Notes: a model not told the origin generated them from the sequence alone. A stretch of 36,076 nucleotides of DNA from Parcubacteria group bacterium (GCA_028286465.1 JAQBRN010000021.1:1-36076), one strand, 5' to 3'. Positions 18,008-26,865 are shown, counted from the stretch's first letter. Numbers and translations are program-made.

Positions 18008-18706
18008 ATGATTCTTAATACGTGGGGACAGGTACTGACGCTTTCTTTCCAGAACCTCTGGCTTGGCATCGTCAACTTCGTTCCGAACCTCCTCATCGCG
18101 ATTATCATCCTCGTTCTTGGATGGCTTATCGGCGCGCTCTTCGGCCGCGCGATCTGGCAGGTGTTCCGCTCTCTTAAGGTAGATGAGGCTCTCCGCCGCG
18201 CAGGCTTCGAGTCGTTCCTCAGAAGAGGAGGCATTAACCTTGATTCAGGCGCATTTATCGGCGGTCTCGTGAAGTGGTTCATCATCGTGGTCTTCCTCGT
18301 GGCAGCCTTCGATGTCTTGGGCCTTACGCAGGTGAATCTCTTCCTTCAGGAAGTAGTCATCGCGTACATCCCTCGCGTGATCGTGGCATCCCTCGTGATC
18401 CTCGTGGCAGGCGTTATCGGTGACCTCGTCGAACGCGTCGTCGTGACGGCAGCCCGCACGGCAGACATCCGCTCCGCACACTTCGCAGGTTCAGTCGCAA
18501 AGTGGGCTATCTGGATCTTCGCTATCCTCGTTGCGCTTAGCCAGCTCGGTATCGCAACGGCATTCTCGCAGACACTGTTCACGGGCGTGGTTATCGCCAT
18601 TTCTCTCGGCCTCGGCCTTTCCTTCGGCCTCGGCGGCCAGGACGCAGCAGCTCGTTTCATCGAGAAGCTTCGCGGTGAGATGTCCGATCATCATCACAGC
18701 AACTAG
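18008..18706 (+). CDS. mechanosensitive-channel-type TM-helix protein (MscS-related, TM part only)
   Basis: ILVLGWLIGALFGRAI..., GISLGLGLSFGLGGQDAA-type motif near C-terminus. Confidence 0.75.
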   Translation: MILNTWGQVLTLSFQNLWLGIVNFVPNLLIAIIILVLGWLIGALFGRAIWQVFRSLKVDEALRRAGFESFLRRGGINLDSGAFIGGLVKWFIIVVFLVAAFDVLGLTQVNLFLQEVVIAYIPRVIVASLVILVAGVIGDLVERVVVTAARTADIRSAHFAGSVAKWAIWIFAILVALSQLGIATAFSQTLFTGVVIAISLGLGLSFGLGGQDAAARFIEKLRGEMSDHHHSN

Positions 18707-18739
18707 GTCGGCGTTACGCTAGATAATACCGAAATAGCG

Positions 18740-18770
18740 AAAAGGGCCCTGAGAGGGCCTTTTTCGTGCC
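18740..18770 (+). terminator. AAAAGGGCCCTGAGAGGGCCTTTTT
   Basis: Hairpin and T-tract. Confidence 0.8.
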
Positions 18771-18780
18771 TGGCAGGAGC

Positions 18781-18809
18781 TTGACTTTTAAGTTTGAATA
18801 TGCTATGAT
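18781..18809 (+). promoter_or_regulatory. promoter TTGACT-N17-TATGAT
   Basis: Near-consensus with 17-nt spacer. Confidence 0.75.
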
Positions 18810-18869
18810 TAATGAGGATAGGAAAACGTCCTACCAGCACCATACACCACCCCATATTGGAGAATTGCC

Positions 18870-19478
18870 ATGCAGAAGACTGCAGAGCAGGCCGAAAGCG
18901 TCCGCAACGCCACGCAGGCGAACAAGGGCTTGGAGCTCGAATACGTCGAGACCATGCTTCTGAAGTTCACGCTTGGAACTCGCGAGGAGGTGCTCCCGGG
19001 CATCCCGGAGATCCGCCGCGACTCGCAGCGCGAGCTCGACAATCAGCATCTGACCGAGCTCGAGCACGAAGAACAGGACATCCGCGTTGCCAATCGCAAG
19101 GCGATGCGCGGACGGGTTCGCCCCGGCCACATCGACACGGGCTTCCCGGTCTACAACCGTGAAGAGGGCGTCAGCGTTCCGACTCTGGCCGAAGGTCTGA
19201 TGCGGAACGGCTACGGCTTCCGCGACGTGCACTTCTTCGAACAGAAGAAGGGCCGTTCGCTCTGGGTCGTCGTCTTCGCGTTCGAGTTCGGCAAGCCGAA
19301 CGCCGAGAACGTCGACGAGCTCACGAAGATGTACGCTCAGTACGCGGCGAACAGTTACACCGCCGACGTCTGGGACAACCCGACGCTGACGTCGACTGTC
19401 AACCTGACTCGTCGTCAGCGCGGCCGTGCCCGCCGCAAGGTCGTCGTCGCGAGTGGCAAGTACGTTCGCATCGTCTAG
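18870..19478 (+). CDS. hypothetical protein (202 aa)
   Basis: SD TTGGAGAA; promoter and terminator flank. Confidence 0.7.
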   Translation: MQKTAEQAESVRNATQANKGLELEYVETMLLKFTLGTREEVLPGIPEIRRDSQRELDNQHLTELEHEEQDIRVANRKAMRGRVRPGHIDTGFPVYNREEGVSVPTLAEGLMRNGYGFRDVHFFEQKKGRSLWVVVFAFEFGKPNAENVDELTKMYAQYAANSYTADVWDNPTLTSTVNLTRRQRGRARRKVVVASGKYVRIV

Positions 19479-19501
19479 CAACAATCTCCACGGGGGTGGA
19501 A

Positions 19502-19530
19502 AGCCGGAACTCACAAGGTTCCGGTTTTTC
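19502..19530 (+). terminator. CCGGAAC-tcacaag-GTTCCGG-TTTTT
   Basis: Perfect stem and T-tract. Confidence 0.88.
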
Positions 19531-19577
19531 TATTGATTTAGCAAAATCATGTCGGCGCAATGTCCTTTGGGCGCCGA

Positions 19578-20975
19578 CTAATTTTTCGGCTGATTTAACT
19601 CTTTAAAGTATTCGAGAACGGATGAGCTGTCTCCTTGTCCGAGTATCTGCTTGGTATCGATAATGTTGTCGCCGGTCCCTTCGGGAGCTCTGCCATTAAG
19701 GAGCGTAATGAAATGCGAGAGAAAGGTGGTAGCGTACTCGCCCTTACCGAGGGTGAAATTGACGATGATGCCCTCCGGAATGACCTCTGTTGCATGGATG
19801 TCGGCGTGATCCTTAGTCTCGATCTCCTTATGCATAAGGCTCACTTTCGGAAAAGGACGAAGGGTATTCAAATTCGGAGGGAAGATGCCCGCACCTTCGA
19901 GATCGTCGGCATAGGGAAGCCAGTCGTTCTTATCGAAGGAAAGGAAGAGGGGAAGGCGCTTAGGCGGTTCCATGCCGGCCATAATGTGGGCGCTTATGGT
20001 GCGGTTATACAAGAGGGAAGCAACGGCGCTTACCCAGAGGACGACTTGCTCCTCTATTTTCTGAAGGGCGCCCGCAAAGTCCCCGGGCCTGTTCACTACA
20101 TGTTCGACGACCTTGATCTCGCTCGGGAAAACGAGCGGGAATTCACGAAGCTTCTCGAGAACAGCCGCCCAGTCGGGAAGGAGGGCGATGATCTCTCTTC
20201 TCTTTTCCAGAAAATAGGGCAATTCCCTGAGACCCGGGTCGGCAATAAGGCCGATGACCGCCTTTTCGTATTCGCCTTTAAGAATCGAAAGTCCCCATTT
20301 GTAATTATTGAGCCTCGGTGTGCCGAAGCGCTGAAGGTAGAAGAAGTTATAGAAACCCTCACGGCGGACCTTTTCGAGAGCCTCCAGGGACTTCTTCATC
20401 CTGCCCGTATCCTCCATATCTCCCGGGATGCGGATAAGAATGGTAAAGCGGTTGCCCTTGAGGCCTCCTTTCTGGACGACGCCCTTGCCCGTGCGGATAT
20501 CTTTAAGGAATAAGTGCGGGGAATTGACTGCCTCGACCCTCTCTTTCGTCATGCCGCGGAAGGATACGGCTTGCGAGGTAAGAGCGTCCTTGTCTTTGAT
20601 GCCGGCGTACTGGATCTTGTCCTTCGTCGTTCCGAGGAGTTTCGCGAGCTCTTCTACCGCTTCGATAGTCGAAAGGCCGCATTTGACGAGGGTCGCGTAG
20701 ACGGTTTCGCCCAGCTCATCGCTCCAGCCCGCCGAGGATTCTCCGATGGTAGTCTGGTAACCGGTGTCTGCGATTTCCTCGACAATGAAGTCGGAGGGGA
20801 CGAGTTTCAGAAACCCTTGAGGCAGGCCGTCCTTGTCGGGTATGTGGATACCGAGGATCTCGAGGGTTTCGTTGTCGTCCGCCCAGGTCCTCTCGGGGAA
20901 GAGCTCGGGGTGAAGGGCTCGTTCCTTGTCGAGCTTGGCTATTTCATCGGCCCGCATGCGCTGTCGGTCTGATTC
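19578..20975 (-). CDS. truD: tRNA pseudouridine(13) synthase TruD family
   Basis: IQYAGIKDKDALTSQAVSFRG, YNFFYLQRFGTPRLNNYKWG; start ambiguous (21008 or 20975). Confidence 0.9.
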   Translation of the reverse strand, partial: ESDRQRMRADEIAKLDKERALHPELFPERTWADDNETLEILGIHIPDKDGLPQGFLKLVPSDFIVEEIADTGYQTTIGESSAGWSDELGETVYATLVKCGLSTIEAVEELAKLLGTTKDKIQYAGIKDKDALTSQAVSFRGMTKERVEAVNSPHLFLKDIRTGKGVVQKGGLKGNRFTILIRIPGDMEDTGRMKKSLEALEKVRREGFYNFFYLQRFGTPRLNNYKWGLSILKGEYEKAVIGLIADPGLRELPYFLEKRREIIALLPDWAAVLEKLREFPLVFPSEIKVVEHVVNRPGDFAGALQKIEEQVVLWVSAVASLLYNRTISAHIMAGMEPPKRLPLFLSFDKNDWLPYADDLEGAGIFPPNLNTLRPFPKVSLMHKEIETKDHADIHATEVIPEGIIVNFTLGKGEYATTFLSHFITLLNGRAPEGTGDNIIDTKQILGQGDSSSVLEYFKELNQPKN

Positions 20976-21001
20976 CATTAAGCCCATAGTATCATAAGGA
21001 A

Positions 21002-21030
21002 TTGACATTAAAGCCTGATTTCTATACTAT
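21002..21030 (+). promoter_or_regulatory. rpsS operon promoter TTGACA-N17-TACTAT
   Basis: Near-consensus promoter. Confidence 0.75.
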
Positions 21031-21066
21031 ATTGCGCACGAGCTCAGAGGAGCTCTTTCATTTCAA

Positions 21067-21411
21067 ATGACCAGATCAGCAGCAAAAGGCCCCTATATCG
21101 ACCCTCGAGTAATGAAGAAGATCGAAGGCAAGAAACCCGGCACGACCGGGGTCATTAAGACGTGGGCTCGCGCCTCGCAGATCGCCCCGGAAATGATCGG
21201 CTTCACCTTCGGCGTTCACAACGGCAAGGATCACATCGAGGTCTTCGTGACTGAGGATATGGTCGGGCACCGCTTGGGCGAGTTCTCCCTCACGAGAAAG
21301 TTCACGAAGCACGGCGGTAAGATGCAGAAAGAGCTCGAAACCAAGAAGAAGGAGGCGGAAGTCTCCGCAGCCAAGGCAGCTAAGTCATCGGCCGACGCTC
21401 CTAAAAAATAA
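21067..21411 (+). CDS. rpsS: 30S ribosomal protein S19 with Ala/Lys-rich C-terminal tail
   Basis: [13 protein letters not shown]...[35 protein letters not shown]. Confidence 0.97.
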   Translation: MTRSAAKGPYIDPRVMKKIEGKKPGTTGVIKTWARASQIAPEMIGFTFGVHNGKDHIEVFVTEDMVGHRLGEFSLTRKFTKHGGKMQKELETKKKEAEVSAAKAAKSSADAPKK

Positions 21412-21429
21412 TACAGAAGTACTATATTT

Positions 21430-21825
21430 ATGGCCTCAGCATCCGCACATTTGAATACTCACCGCCAGTCTCCCCGCAAAGTTCGCGTGGTGGCTGACAT
21501 GGTGCGCGGCAAGTCTGTCGAGGAAGCACTCAACATTCTGACCTTCGTCCCGAAGCGCGCCGGTCTTCCTTTAAAGAAGCTCCTTGCATCGGCTGTGGCG
21601 AACGCAGAGAACCTTTCTCTCGGGAATAATCTCGTGGTGAAAGATATCTCGGTCGACGCAGGTAAGATCCTCTACAGAAGCATTCCCATGGCTCACGGCC
21701 GAGCCTTCCCGATGAGGAAGCGCACGTCTCACGTGTCCATCACCGTATCCGAAGCGGCTCCAAAGGCAGCCAAGCCGAAGAGGGCAGCGAAGAAGGCCAA
21801 GGCCGCTAAGGTAACCACCGCATAA
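21430..21825 (+). CDS. rplV: 50S ribosomal protein L22
   Basis: HRQSPRKVRVVADMVRGKSVEEALNIL; AHGRAFPMRKRTSHVSITV. Confidence 0.97.
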   Translation: MASASAHLNTHRQSPRKVRVVADMVRGKSVEEALNILTFVPKRAGLPLKKLLASAVANAENLSLGNNLVVKDISVDAGKILYRSIPMAHGRAFPMRKRTSHVSITVSEAAPKAAKPKRAAKKAKAAKVTTA

Positions 21826-21829
21826 TCAC

Positions 21830-22501
21830 ATGTCACACACAGTCCATCCATATTCACATAGGCTCGGCATTCTCAGGGACTGGAAGTCCCGCTGGTTTTC
21901 TCCGAAGGGCAAGTATGCGGAGTTTCTTCGCGGCGACATTTTAATACGTTTATACTTGGAGAAGAAGCTGAAGGGCTTCTTTGTTTCTGATATCGAAATC
22001 GAAAGAAGCGAGAAGGCCGTCCGCGTCATCCTTTCCACATCCCGCCCGGGCATGATCATCGGCCGCGCAGGCGACGGTGCTACGAAGCTCCGCGAGGACA
22101 TCACGAAGCTCTTGAAGAAGCACAAGCTCCTCGATCCGAAGGTCGAAGTGAAGCTCGATGTGAAGGAGATCAAGTCTCCCGAGTCGAATGCCGCTATCGT
22201 CGCCCAGATGGTCGTCGAAGGCCTCGAGAAGCGCCTTCCGTTCCGTCGCGTGGCGAAGTCGACCCTTGAGAAGGTTATGGCGAACCGCGACGTCCAGGGT
22301 GTCCGCGTGCAATTGAATGGTCGCTTGGGCGGTGCAACGATGAGCCGTACCGAAGACAGGAAGCTCGGACGCATTCCGCTTCAGACCTTCCGCGCCGATG
22401 TCGATTACCACTCCATGAAGGCGCTTATGCCGTACGGAGCTATCGGCGTGAAGGTCTGGATCTATCGCGGCGAGATTTTCGATAAGGAGGTCAACAAATA
22501 A
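21830..22501 (+). CDS. rpsC: 30S ribosomal protein S3
   Basis: HPYSHRLGILRDWKSRWF, RPGMIIGRAGDGATKLRE. Confidence 0.97.
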   Translation: MSHTVHPYSHRLGILRDWKSRWFSPKGKYAEFLRGDILIRLYLEKKLKGFFVSDIEIERSEKAVRVILSTSRPGMIIGRAGDGATKLREDITKLLKKHKLLDPKVEVKLDVKEIKSPESNAAIVAQMVVEGLEKRLPFRRVAKSTLEKVMANRDVQGVRVQLNGRLGGATMSRTEDRKLGRIPLQTFRADVDYHSMKALMPYGAIGVKVWIYRGEIFDKEVNK

Positions 22502-22506
22502 CTGCC

Positions 22507-22926
22507 ATGATGTTCCCAAAGAAAGTTAAATATCGTAAGTGGCACACCATGAGGAAGAACCCGTCCAAGGTCGGTGTGGCTTCCCGCGGCATTACCGTGG
22601 CTTTCGGCTCCTTCGGCCTTAAGGCCATGGGTCCGGCTCGCATCAAGTCGAATCAGATCGAGGCTGCCCGTAAGGTCCTTTCACGTTCGATCGGCAAGTC
22701 CGGCCGCCTGTGGATCCGCATCTTCCCCGACATGCCGTATACCAAGAAGCCTGCGGAAGTGAAGCTTGGTAAGGGAAAGGGAGACCTCGAAGGATATGTC
22801 GCTCCGGTCAAGGCTGGCCGCATGCTCTTCGAAGTCGACGGCGTTCCCGAGGCTATGGCCAAGGAAGCTCTTCGAAAGGCCGGGACCAAGCTTCCGGTGA
22901 AGACCAAAATCGTCGCAAGACAATAA
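22507..22926 (+). CDS. rplP: 50S ribosomal protein L16
   Basis: PKKVKYRKWHTMRKNPSKV...RIFPDMPYTKKPAEVKLGKGKGDLEGYVAPVKAGRMLFEVDGV. Confidence 0.97.
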   Translation: MMFPKKVKYRKWHTMRKNPSKVGVASRGITVAFGSFGLKAMGPARIKSNQIEAARKVLSRSIGKSGRLWIRIFPDMPYTKKPAEVKLGKGKGDLEGYVAPVKAGRMLFEVDGVPEAMAKEALRKAGTKLPVKTKIVARQ

Positions 22927-22930
22927 TGTT

Positions 22931-23176
22931 ATGAAAAAAACCGAAACAATTAACAAAGGCAAGATTCTCCAGGGCACCGTCGTCTCGACCAAGATGAAGG
23001 ATACCGTTGTCGTACTCGTCGAACGCTACGAGAAGCACCCGAAGTACGGCAAGTTCGTGAAGCACAAGAAGAAATTCAAGGCGCACGATGCGGGCAATGT
23101 GAAGCAGATGGGGGAAAAGGTGAAGATCAGGGAAACCAAGCCGATTTCCAAGGATAAGCACTTTGTGGTAGTCTAA
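22931..23176 (+). CDS. rpsQ: 30S ribosomal protein S17
   Basis: LQGTVVSTKMKDTVVVLVERYEKHPKYGKFVKHKKKFKAHD. Confidence 0.95.
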   Translation: MKKTETINKGKILQGTVVSTKMKDTVVVLVERYEKHPKYGKFVKHKKKFKAHDAGNVKQMGEKVKIRETKPISKDKHFVVV

Positions 23177-23189
23177 CCCTCCAAAAGCC

Positions 23190-23561
23190 ATGATCCAGCC
23201 ACAGACCATCGTCGAGATAGCAGACAACTCCGGAGCAAAGGTCGGACGCGTCTTCAAAGTCCTCGGATCTTCGAAGAAGCGCTATGCCTACATCGGCGAT
23301 ATCGTGGTGCTCTCGGTGCAGAAAGCCGAGCCAAGAAAGCAGGTCAAGAAGAAGGATGTACTCTTCGGACTCGTCGTCCGCTCCGTCGCTCCCTTCCGCC
23401 GCGCCGACGGTTCGTATGTCCGTTTCGATGAGAATGCGGTCGTCATCCTCGACAAGGGCAAGAAGGAGCCTATGGCCGGACGCGTTTTCGGACCTATTCC
23501 GAGAGAGATCGGCGAGAAGGGCTTCCAGAAGATTATTTCTCTAGCTCCGGAAGTCGTATAA
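23190..23561 (+). CDS. rplN: 50S ribosomal protein L14
   Basis: MIQPQTIVEIADNSGAKVGRVFKVLG; RVFGPIPREIGEKGFQKIISLAPEVV. Confidence 0.97.
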   Translation: MIQPQTIVEIADNSGAKVGRVFKVLGSSKKRYAYIGDIVVLSVQKAEPRKQVKKKDVLFGLVVRSVAPFRRADGSYVRFDENAVVILDKGKKEPMAGRVFGPIPREIGEKGFQKIISLAPEVV

Positions 23562-23590
23562 ACGAGCTTGCGAGTTTAAATATTAAAGAT

Positions 23591-23809
23591 ATGCATGTAA
23601 AGAAAGGAGACAACGTCATGATCATCGCAGGCAAGGACAAGGGCAAGTCCGGGAAGATTCTTCGTGCCTTTCCTAAGGAAGGAAGAGTGATCGTCGATGG
23701 CATGAACGTCAGGAAGATGCACAAGAAGGCGACGAAGAGCACTGAGAAGGGCTCGATCGTCGAGCGCTCGCTTCCGATCCACGCTTCGAATGTGAAGCTC
23801 GTTAAATAA
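23591..23809 (+). CDS. rplX: 50S ribosomal protein L24 (short, 72 aa)
   Basis: HVKKGDNVMIIAGKDKGKSGKILRAFPKEGRVIVDGMNVRKMHKK. Confidence 0.94.
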   Translation: MHVKKGDNVMIIAGKDKGKSGKILRAFPKEGRVIVDGMNVRKMHKKATKSTEKGSIVERSLPIHASNVKLVK

Positions 23810-23814
23810 CTTTT

Positions 23815-24348
23815 ATGGAAACTCTCAAACAAAAGACAGTTAAGGCATTCGACGTTATGAAGAGCGACTTCGGCTACAAGTCCATCATGCAGTCGCCGAA
23901 GGTCGAGAAGGTCGTCATTAACGTCGGCGTCGGTTCGATGAAGGATAAGAACAAAATAAAGATCGTCGAAGACCGCCTTGCGAAGATCACCGGCCAGAAG
24001 GCGACCGCCCGTTCGGCGAAGATCGCTATCGCGAACTTCAAGTCGAGAGAAGGCGATGTCGTCGGCTACTCCGTCACGCTTCGCGGTGCGCGCATGTACG
24101 ACTTCCTCGAGCGCCTGATCCACCTCTCGCTTCCTCGCACCAAGGACTTCCGCGGCATTTCCCTGACCGGCGCCGATGAAATGGGTAATTACACCCTCGG
24201 CATCAAGGAGCACACCATTTTCCCCGAAACGGCAGATGAGGAACTGAAGGACGTCTTCGGTATGGCTATCACTATTGTTACGACTGCGAAGTCGAAGGAA
24301 GAAGTCCTCGCCCTTCTCAGGCATCTCGGTTTCCCGTTTAAAAAATAA
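23815..24348 (+). CDS. rplE: 50S ribosomal protein L5
   Basis: KIVEDRLAKITGQKATARSAKIAIANFKSREGDVVGYSVTLRG; DFRGISLTGADEMGNYTLGIKEHTIFPE. Confidence 0.96.
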   Translation: METLKQKTVKAFDVMKSDFGYKSIMQSPKVEKVVINVGVGSMKDKNKIKIVEDRLAKITGQKATARSAKIAIANFKSREGDVVGYSVTLRGARMYDFLERLIHLSLPRTKDFRGISLTGADEMGNYTLGIKEHTIFPETADEELKDVFGMAITIVTTAKSKEEVLALLRHLGFPFKK

Positions 24349-24371
24349 GCTTTCACATACGTGCTCGACAA

Positions 24372-24397
24372 ACGGCCCCGAAAGGGGTAGTTTTGTT
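24372..24397 (+). terminator. CGGCCCCGAAAGGGGTAGTTTTG
   Basis: CCCC-gaaa-GGGG hairpin and T-rich tail after rplE. Confidence 0.6.
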
Positions 24398-24461
24398 TTA
24401 GAAGTGTACTTCCCATCATCTGATCCGGAGTCCTTATATGATTTGGTTCCTTGGAGACATC

Positions 24462-24980
24462 ATGAATGAGATCAATGCCGTTGATCTCTCTACTTCAGAA
24501 GCACCGTCAAATCCAATAGCTCGGGGGCGACCCCTCGGTGTCCTGCCTGACGATCTGAAGCGCCTTTGGGTTGTGACGCATCGTGCGTACAACAAGCTCG
24601 AGTTGATCGAGAACGAGACAATCGACCCTTGCGAACCAACCGAAGACGGGCCGGACCACTTCACTCGGAAATTCCGAGCAGAGATCAAGCATCAGACCCT
24701 CGTCACCTGCTTCCACCAGTCGATCAGGGAGAGCATGCCGGAAGCGGCCGCAATGAACATCTCAGCCATCGCTTTGGGCTGGCAGGTGATAACGACTTCT
24801 CCTGAGCACCCGATGCAGTATCCGGGATTTAATCAGGCCTGTGATCCGACTCCTCTCGACGAGATCATCCTGACCGAAGAAGAGAAAGTCCTTCTCGATC
24901 CGGCTTTCGTCGATGAATCGATCAGTAAGGCCATGGAGGCAGTCAGAGAAAGTAATGGCAATCCCCAAGCCGGCGAGTGA
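24462..24980 (+). CDS. hypothetical protein (172 aa) inserted in spc operon
   Basis: MNEINAVDLSTSEAPSNPIARGRPLGVLPDDLKRLW; SD GGAGAC; stop in terminator loop; RyR-like resemblance not verifiable here. Confidence 0.7.
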   Translation: MNEINAVDLSTSEAPSNPIARGRPLGVLPDDLKRLWVVTHRAYNKLELIENETIDPCEPTEDGPDHFTRKFRAEIKHQTLVTCFHQSIRESMPEAAAMNISAIALGWQVITTSPEHPMQYPGFNQACDPTPLDEIILTEEEKVLLDPAFVDESISKAMEAVRESNGNPQAGE

Positions 24981-24993
24981 GCCGGTTTTTTTA
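24968..24993 (+). terminator. CCGGC-gagtga-GCCGG-TTTTTTT
   Basis: 5-bp GC stem; TGA stop in loop; T7. Confidence 0.85.
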
Positions 24994-24997
24994 TATA

Positions 24998-25025
24998 AAA
25001 ACACCTCGCGGATGCGGGGTGTTTC
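24998..25025 (-). terminator. AAACACC...GGTGTTTTT terminator for minus-strand gene
   Basis: AACACCTCGCGGATGCGGGGTGTTT inverted repeat. Confidence 0.75.
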
Positions 25026-25290
25026 AGCGGGTGAACTTGTGTTTTGTGCGCTCGACCGCCTGAAGGATGGCTTTGACGCCGACATACGTTCTGATGCCGA
25101 ACTCGAGTTTCGGCGCATCCGGACGTGAAAGGGAAAGGGTGCTGACGGGAAGGCCGCGCTTGCGCAGTTCTTGGACCATCTTCCAAGCTTTCTGGTCTGC
25201 CGAGTTGAACCAGATGCGGTAGCTGGTCTCGGGCCTTACTTCGGGACGCGGTTTGGTCCTTCCGCGGATGAAAGGGGAGCGCCTTGGCAT
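25024..25290 (-). CDS. hypothetical protein (88 aa)
   Basis: [42 protein letters not shown]... Confidence 0.6.
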   Translation of the reverse strand: MPRRSPFIRGRTKPRPEVRPETSYRIWFNSADQKAWKMVQELRKRGLPVSTLSLSRPDAPKLEFGIRTYVGVKAILQAVERTKHKFTR

Positions 25291-25338
25291 GTGTCCTTGG
25301 TATGGGGTCTTGAGGCATTATTCTCCTTAAAGCGAGGT

Positions 25339-25367
25339 TTGACAAGGCCTCGGGGACTTGATAAGCT
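25339..25367 (+). promoter_or_regulatory. rpsN operon promoter TTGACA-N17-TAAGCT
   Basis: Consensus -35, 17-nt spacer. Confidence 0.65.
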
Positions 25368-25401
25368 AGTCCAACGCCTAAAGACGGGCTTTTTATTATC
25401 T

Positions 25402-25587
25402 ATGGCAAAGACATCAGTCATCGCGCGCTCGAAGAAGACCCCGAAGTTCAGTACTCGGGCTACGAACCGTTGCTTTAAGTGCGGTCGCGGACGCGGCTAC
25501 ATGCGCGATTTCAACCTTTGCCGTATTTGCTTCCGCGAGCTTGCCAACGAAGGCAAGATCCCCGGCGTGAAGAAGTCCTCTTGGTAA
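25402..25587 (+). CDS. rpsN: 30S ribosomal protein S14, zinc-binding type
   Basis: [38 protein letters not shown]. Confidence 0.96.
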   Translation: MAKTSVIARSKKTPKFSTRATNRCFKCGRGRGYMRDFNLCRICFRELANEGKIPGVKKSSW

Positions 25588-25591
25588 TTCT

Positions 25592-25984
25592 ATGTCCACC
25601 GACCCTATCTCAGACCTCATTATTAAGTTGAAGAACGCCGGCAATGCCGGCAGGAATACCGTTGTTATAGGCTACTCGCAGATCAAGGAGTCGATCCTCG
25701 AGGTCTTGAAGAAGGAAGGATTCGTAAAGTCGTTTCGGAAGTTGTCGGTCAAGGGCAAGCCTTCGCTTGAAATCTCGCTTATCCTCGACAACCGCATTCC
25801 GAAGATCAAGGACGTGAAGCGTGTTTCGAAGCCGTCAAAGAGAGTTTACATGAAGTCTTCCGAGATCCGCCTCGTGAAGCAGGGCTACGGTGCGCTCGTT
25901 CTCTCGACACCTGCAGGAGTGTTGAGCGGCCGCGAAGCGAGGAAGCAGAAGGTCGGCGGCGAAGCGCTTTTCCAAATCTGGTAA
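25592..25984 (+). CDS. rpsH: 30S ribosomal protein S8
   Basis: DPISDLIIKLKNAGNAGRNTVVIGYSQIKESILEVLKKEGF; LVLSTPAGVLSGREARKQKVGGEALFQIW. Confidence 0.96.
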   Translation: MSTDPISDLIIKLKNAGNAGRNTVVIGYSQIKESILEVLKKEGFVKSFRKLSVKGKPSLEISLILDNRIPKIKDVKRVSKPSKRVYMKSSEIRLVKQGYGALVLSTPAGVLSGREARKQKVGGEALFQIW

Positions 25985-25993
25985 ATTATTTAT

Positions 25994-26527
25994 ATGTCAC
26001 GCATAGGCAAAAGAGTTATAACGCTTCCCGAAAAGACCGAGATCTCCATCTCCGGTAATTCGGTGACGGTGAAGGGCCCTCAGGGCGAACTCTCCCGCGT
26101 GGTCAATCCGGTCATCGAAGTGAAGGTCAATGGCAACGAAGTGACCCTCGAGCCGAAGAGAATGACCCTCGAATCCCGTGCGCTCTGGGGCACCTACGGT
26201 TCTCACCTTGCGAATATGGTCTCGGGTGTCAACAAGCCGTTCGAGAAGAAGCTTGTGCTCGAAGGTATCGGCTACAAGTCCGAAGTGAAGGGAGACAAGA
26301 TTGTCTTCGCCCTCGGCTTCTCGCACCCGGTCGAGATCGCCATTCCTGCCGGCATCAAAGTAACGGCGGAGAAGAACAACATCACTGTGTCCGGCATCGA
26401 CAAGGAAGCGGTCGGAGGCTTCGCAGCCAAGCTCCGTTCCCAGAAGAAGCCGGAACCGTATAAGGGTAAGGGCATGCGTTACTCGGACGAGGTTATCAAG
26501 AGAAAGCAGGGCAAGAAGTCTGCCTAA
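25994..26527 (+). CDS. rplF: 50S ribosomal protein L6
   Basis: MSRIGKRVITLPEKTEISISGNSVTVKGPQGELSR; KKPEPYKGKGMRYSDEVIKRKQGKK. Confidence 0.97.
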   Translation: MSRIGKRVITLPEKTEISISGNSVTVKGPQGELSRVVNPVIEVKVNGNEVTLEPKRMTLESRALWGTYGSHLANMVSGVNKPFEKKLVLEGIGYKSEVKGDKIVFALGFSHPVEIAIPAGIKVTAEKNNITVSGIDKEAVGGFAAKLRSQKKPEPYKGKGMRYSDEVIKRKQGKKSA

Positions 26528-26536
26528 TACACCATC

Positions 26537-26857
26537 ATGGCCAACACCTCGAACATTCAGAAGAGAACCAGGAGACATGCACGCATTCGTGCACGAGTTT
26601 CTGGTACCATGGAGCGTCCTCGCTTGTCGGTCTTCAAGTCGAATACCGCGCTTGTGGCTCAGCTCATCGATGATGTAAACGGCGTGACACTTGCATATGC
26701 TAAGGGGACCGATGCCGGCAAAGTCGGTGCGGAGATCGCCAAGGCTGGCGTAGCGAAGGGCGTCCTCACTGCGGTCTTCGATAGAGGCGGCTTCATTTAT
26801 ACGGGCAAGGTCAAGGCACTTGCGGAAGCGGCACGTGAGAACGGACTCAAGTTTTAA
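26537..26857 (+). CDS. rplR: 50S ribosomal protein L18
   Basis: [44 protein letters not shown]. Confidence 0.96.
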   Translation: MANTSNIQKRTRRHARIRARVSGTMERPRLSVFKSNTALVAQLIDDVNGVTLAYAKGTDAGKVGAEIAKAGVAKGVLTAVFDRGGFIYTGKVKALAEAARENGLKF

Positions 26858-26865
26858 TAAAACAG

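Noticed and set aside
18831-19514. 227-aa minus-strand ORF opposite the 18870 gene
   Set aside because: Plus-strand gene has promoter, SD and terminator in the correct order; minus ORF does not
19635-20513. 292-aa plus-strand ORF opposite truD
   Set aside because: truD motifs on the minus strand are clear; plus ORF lacks SD/promoter and domain signals
23533-24324. 263-aa minus-strand ORF opposite rplX/rplE
   Set aside because: Antisense shadow ORF of confident ribosomal protein genes
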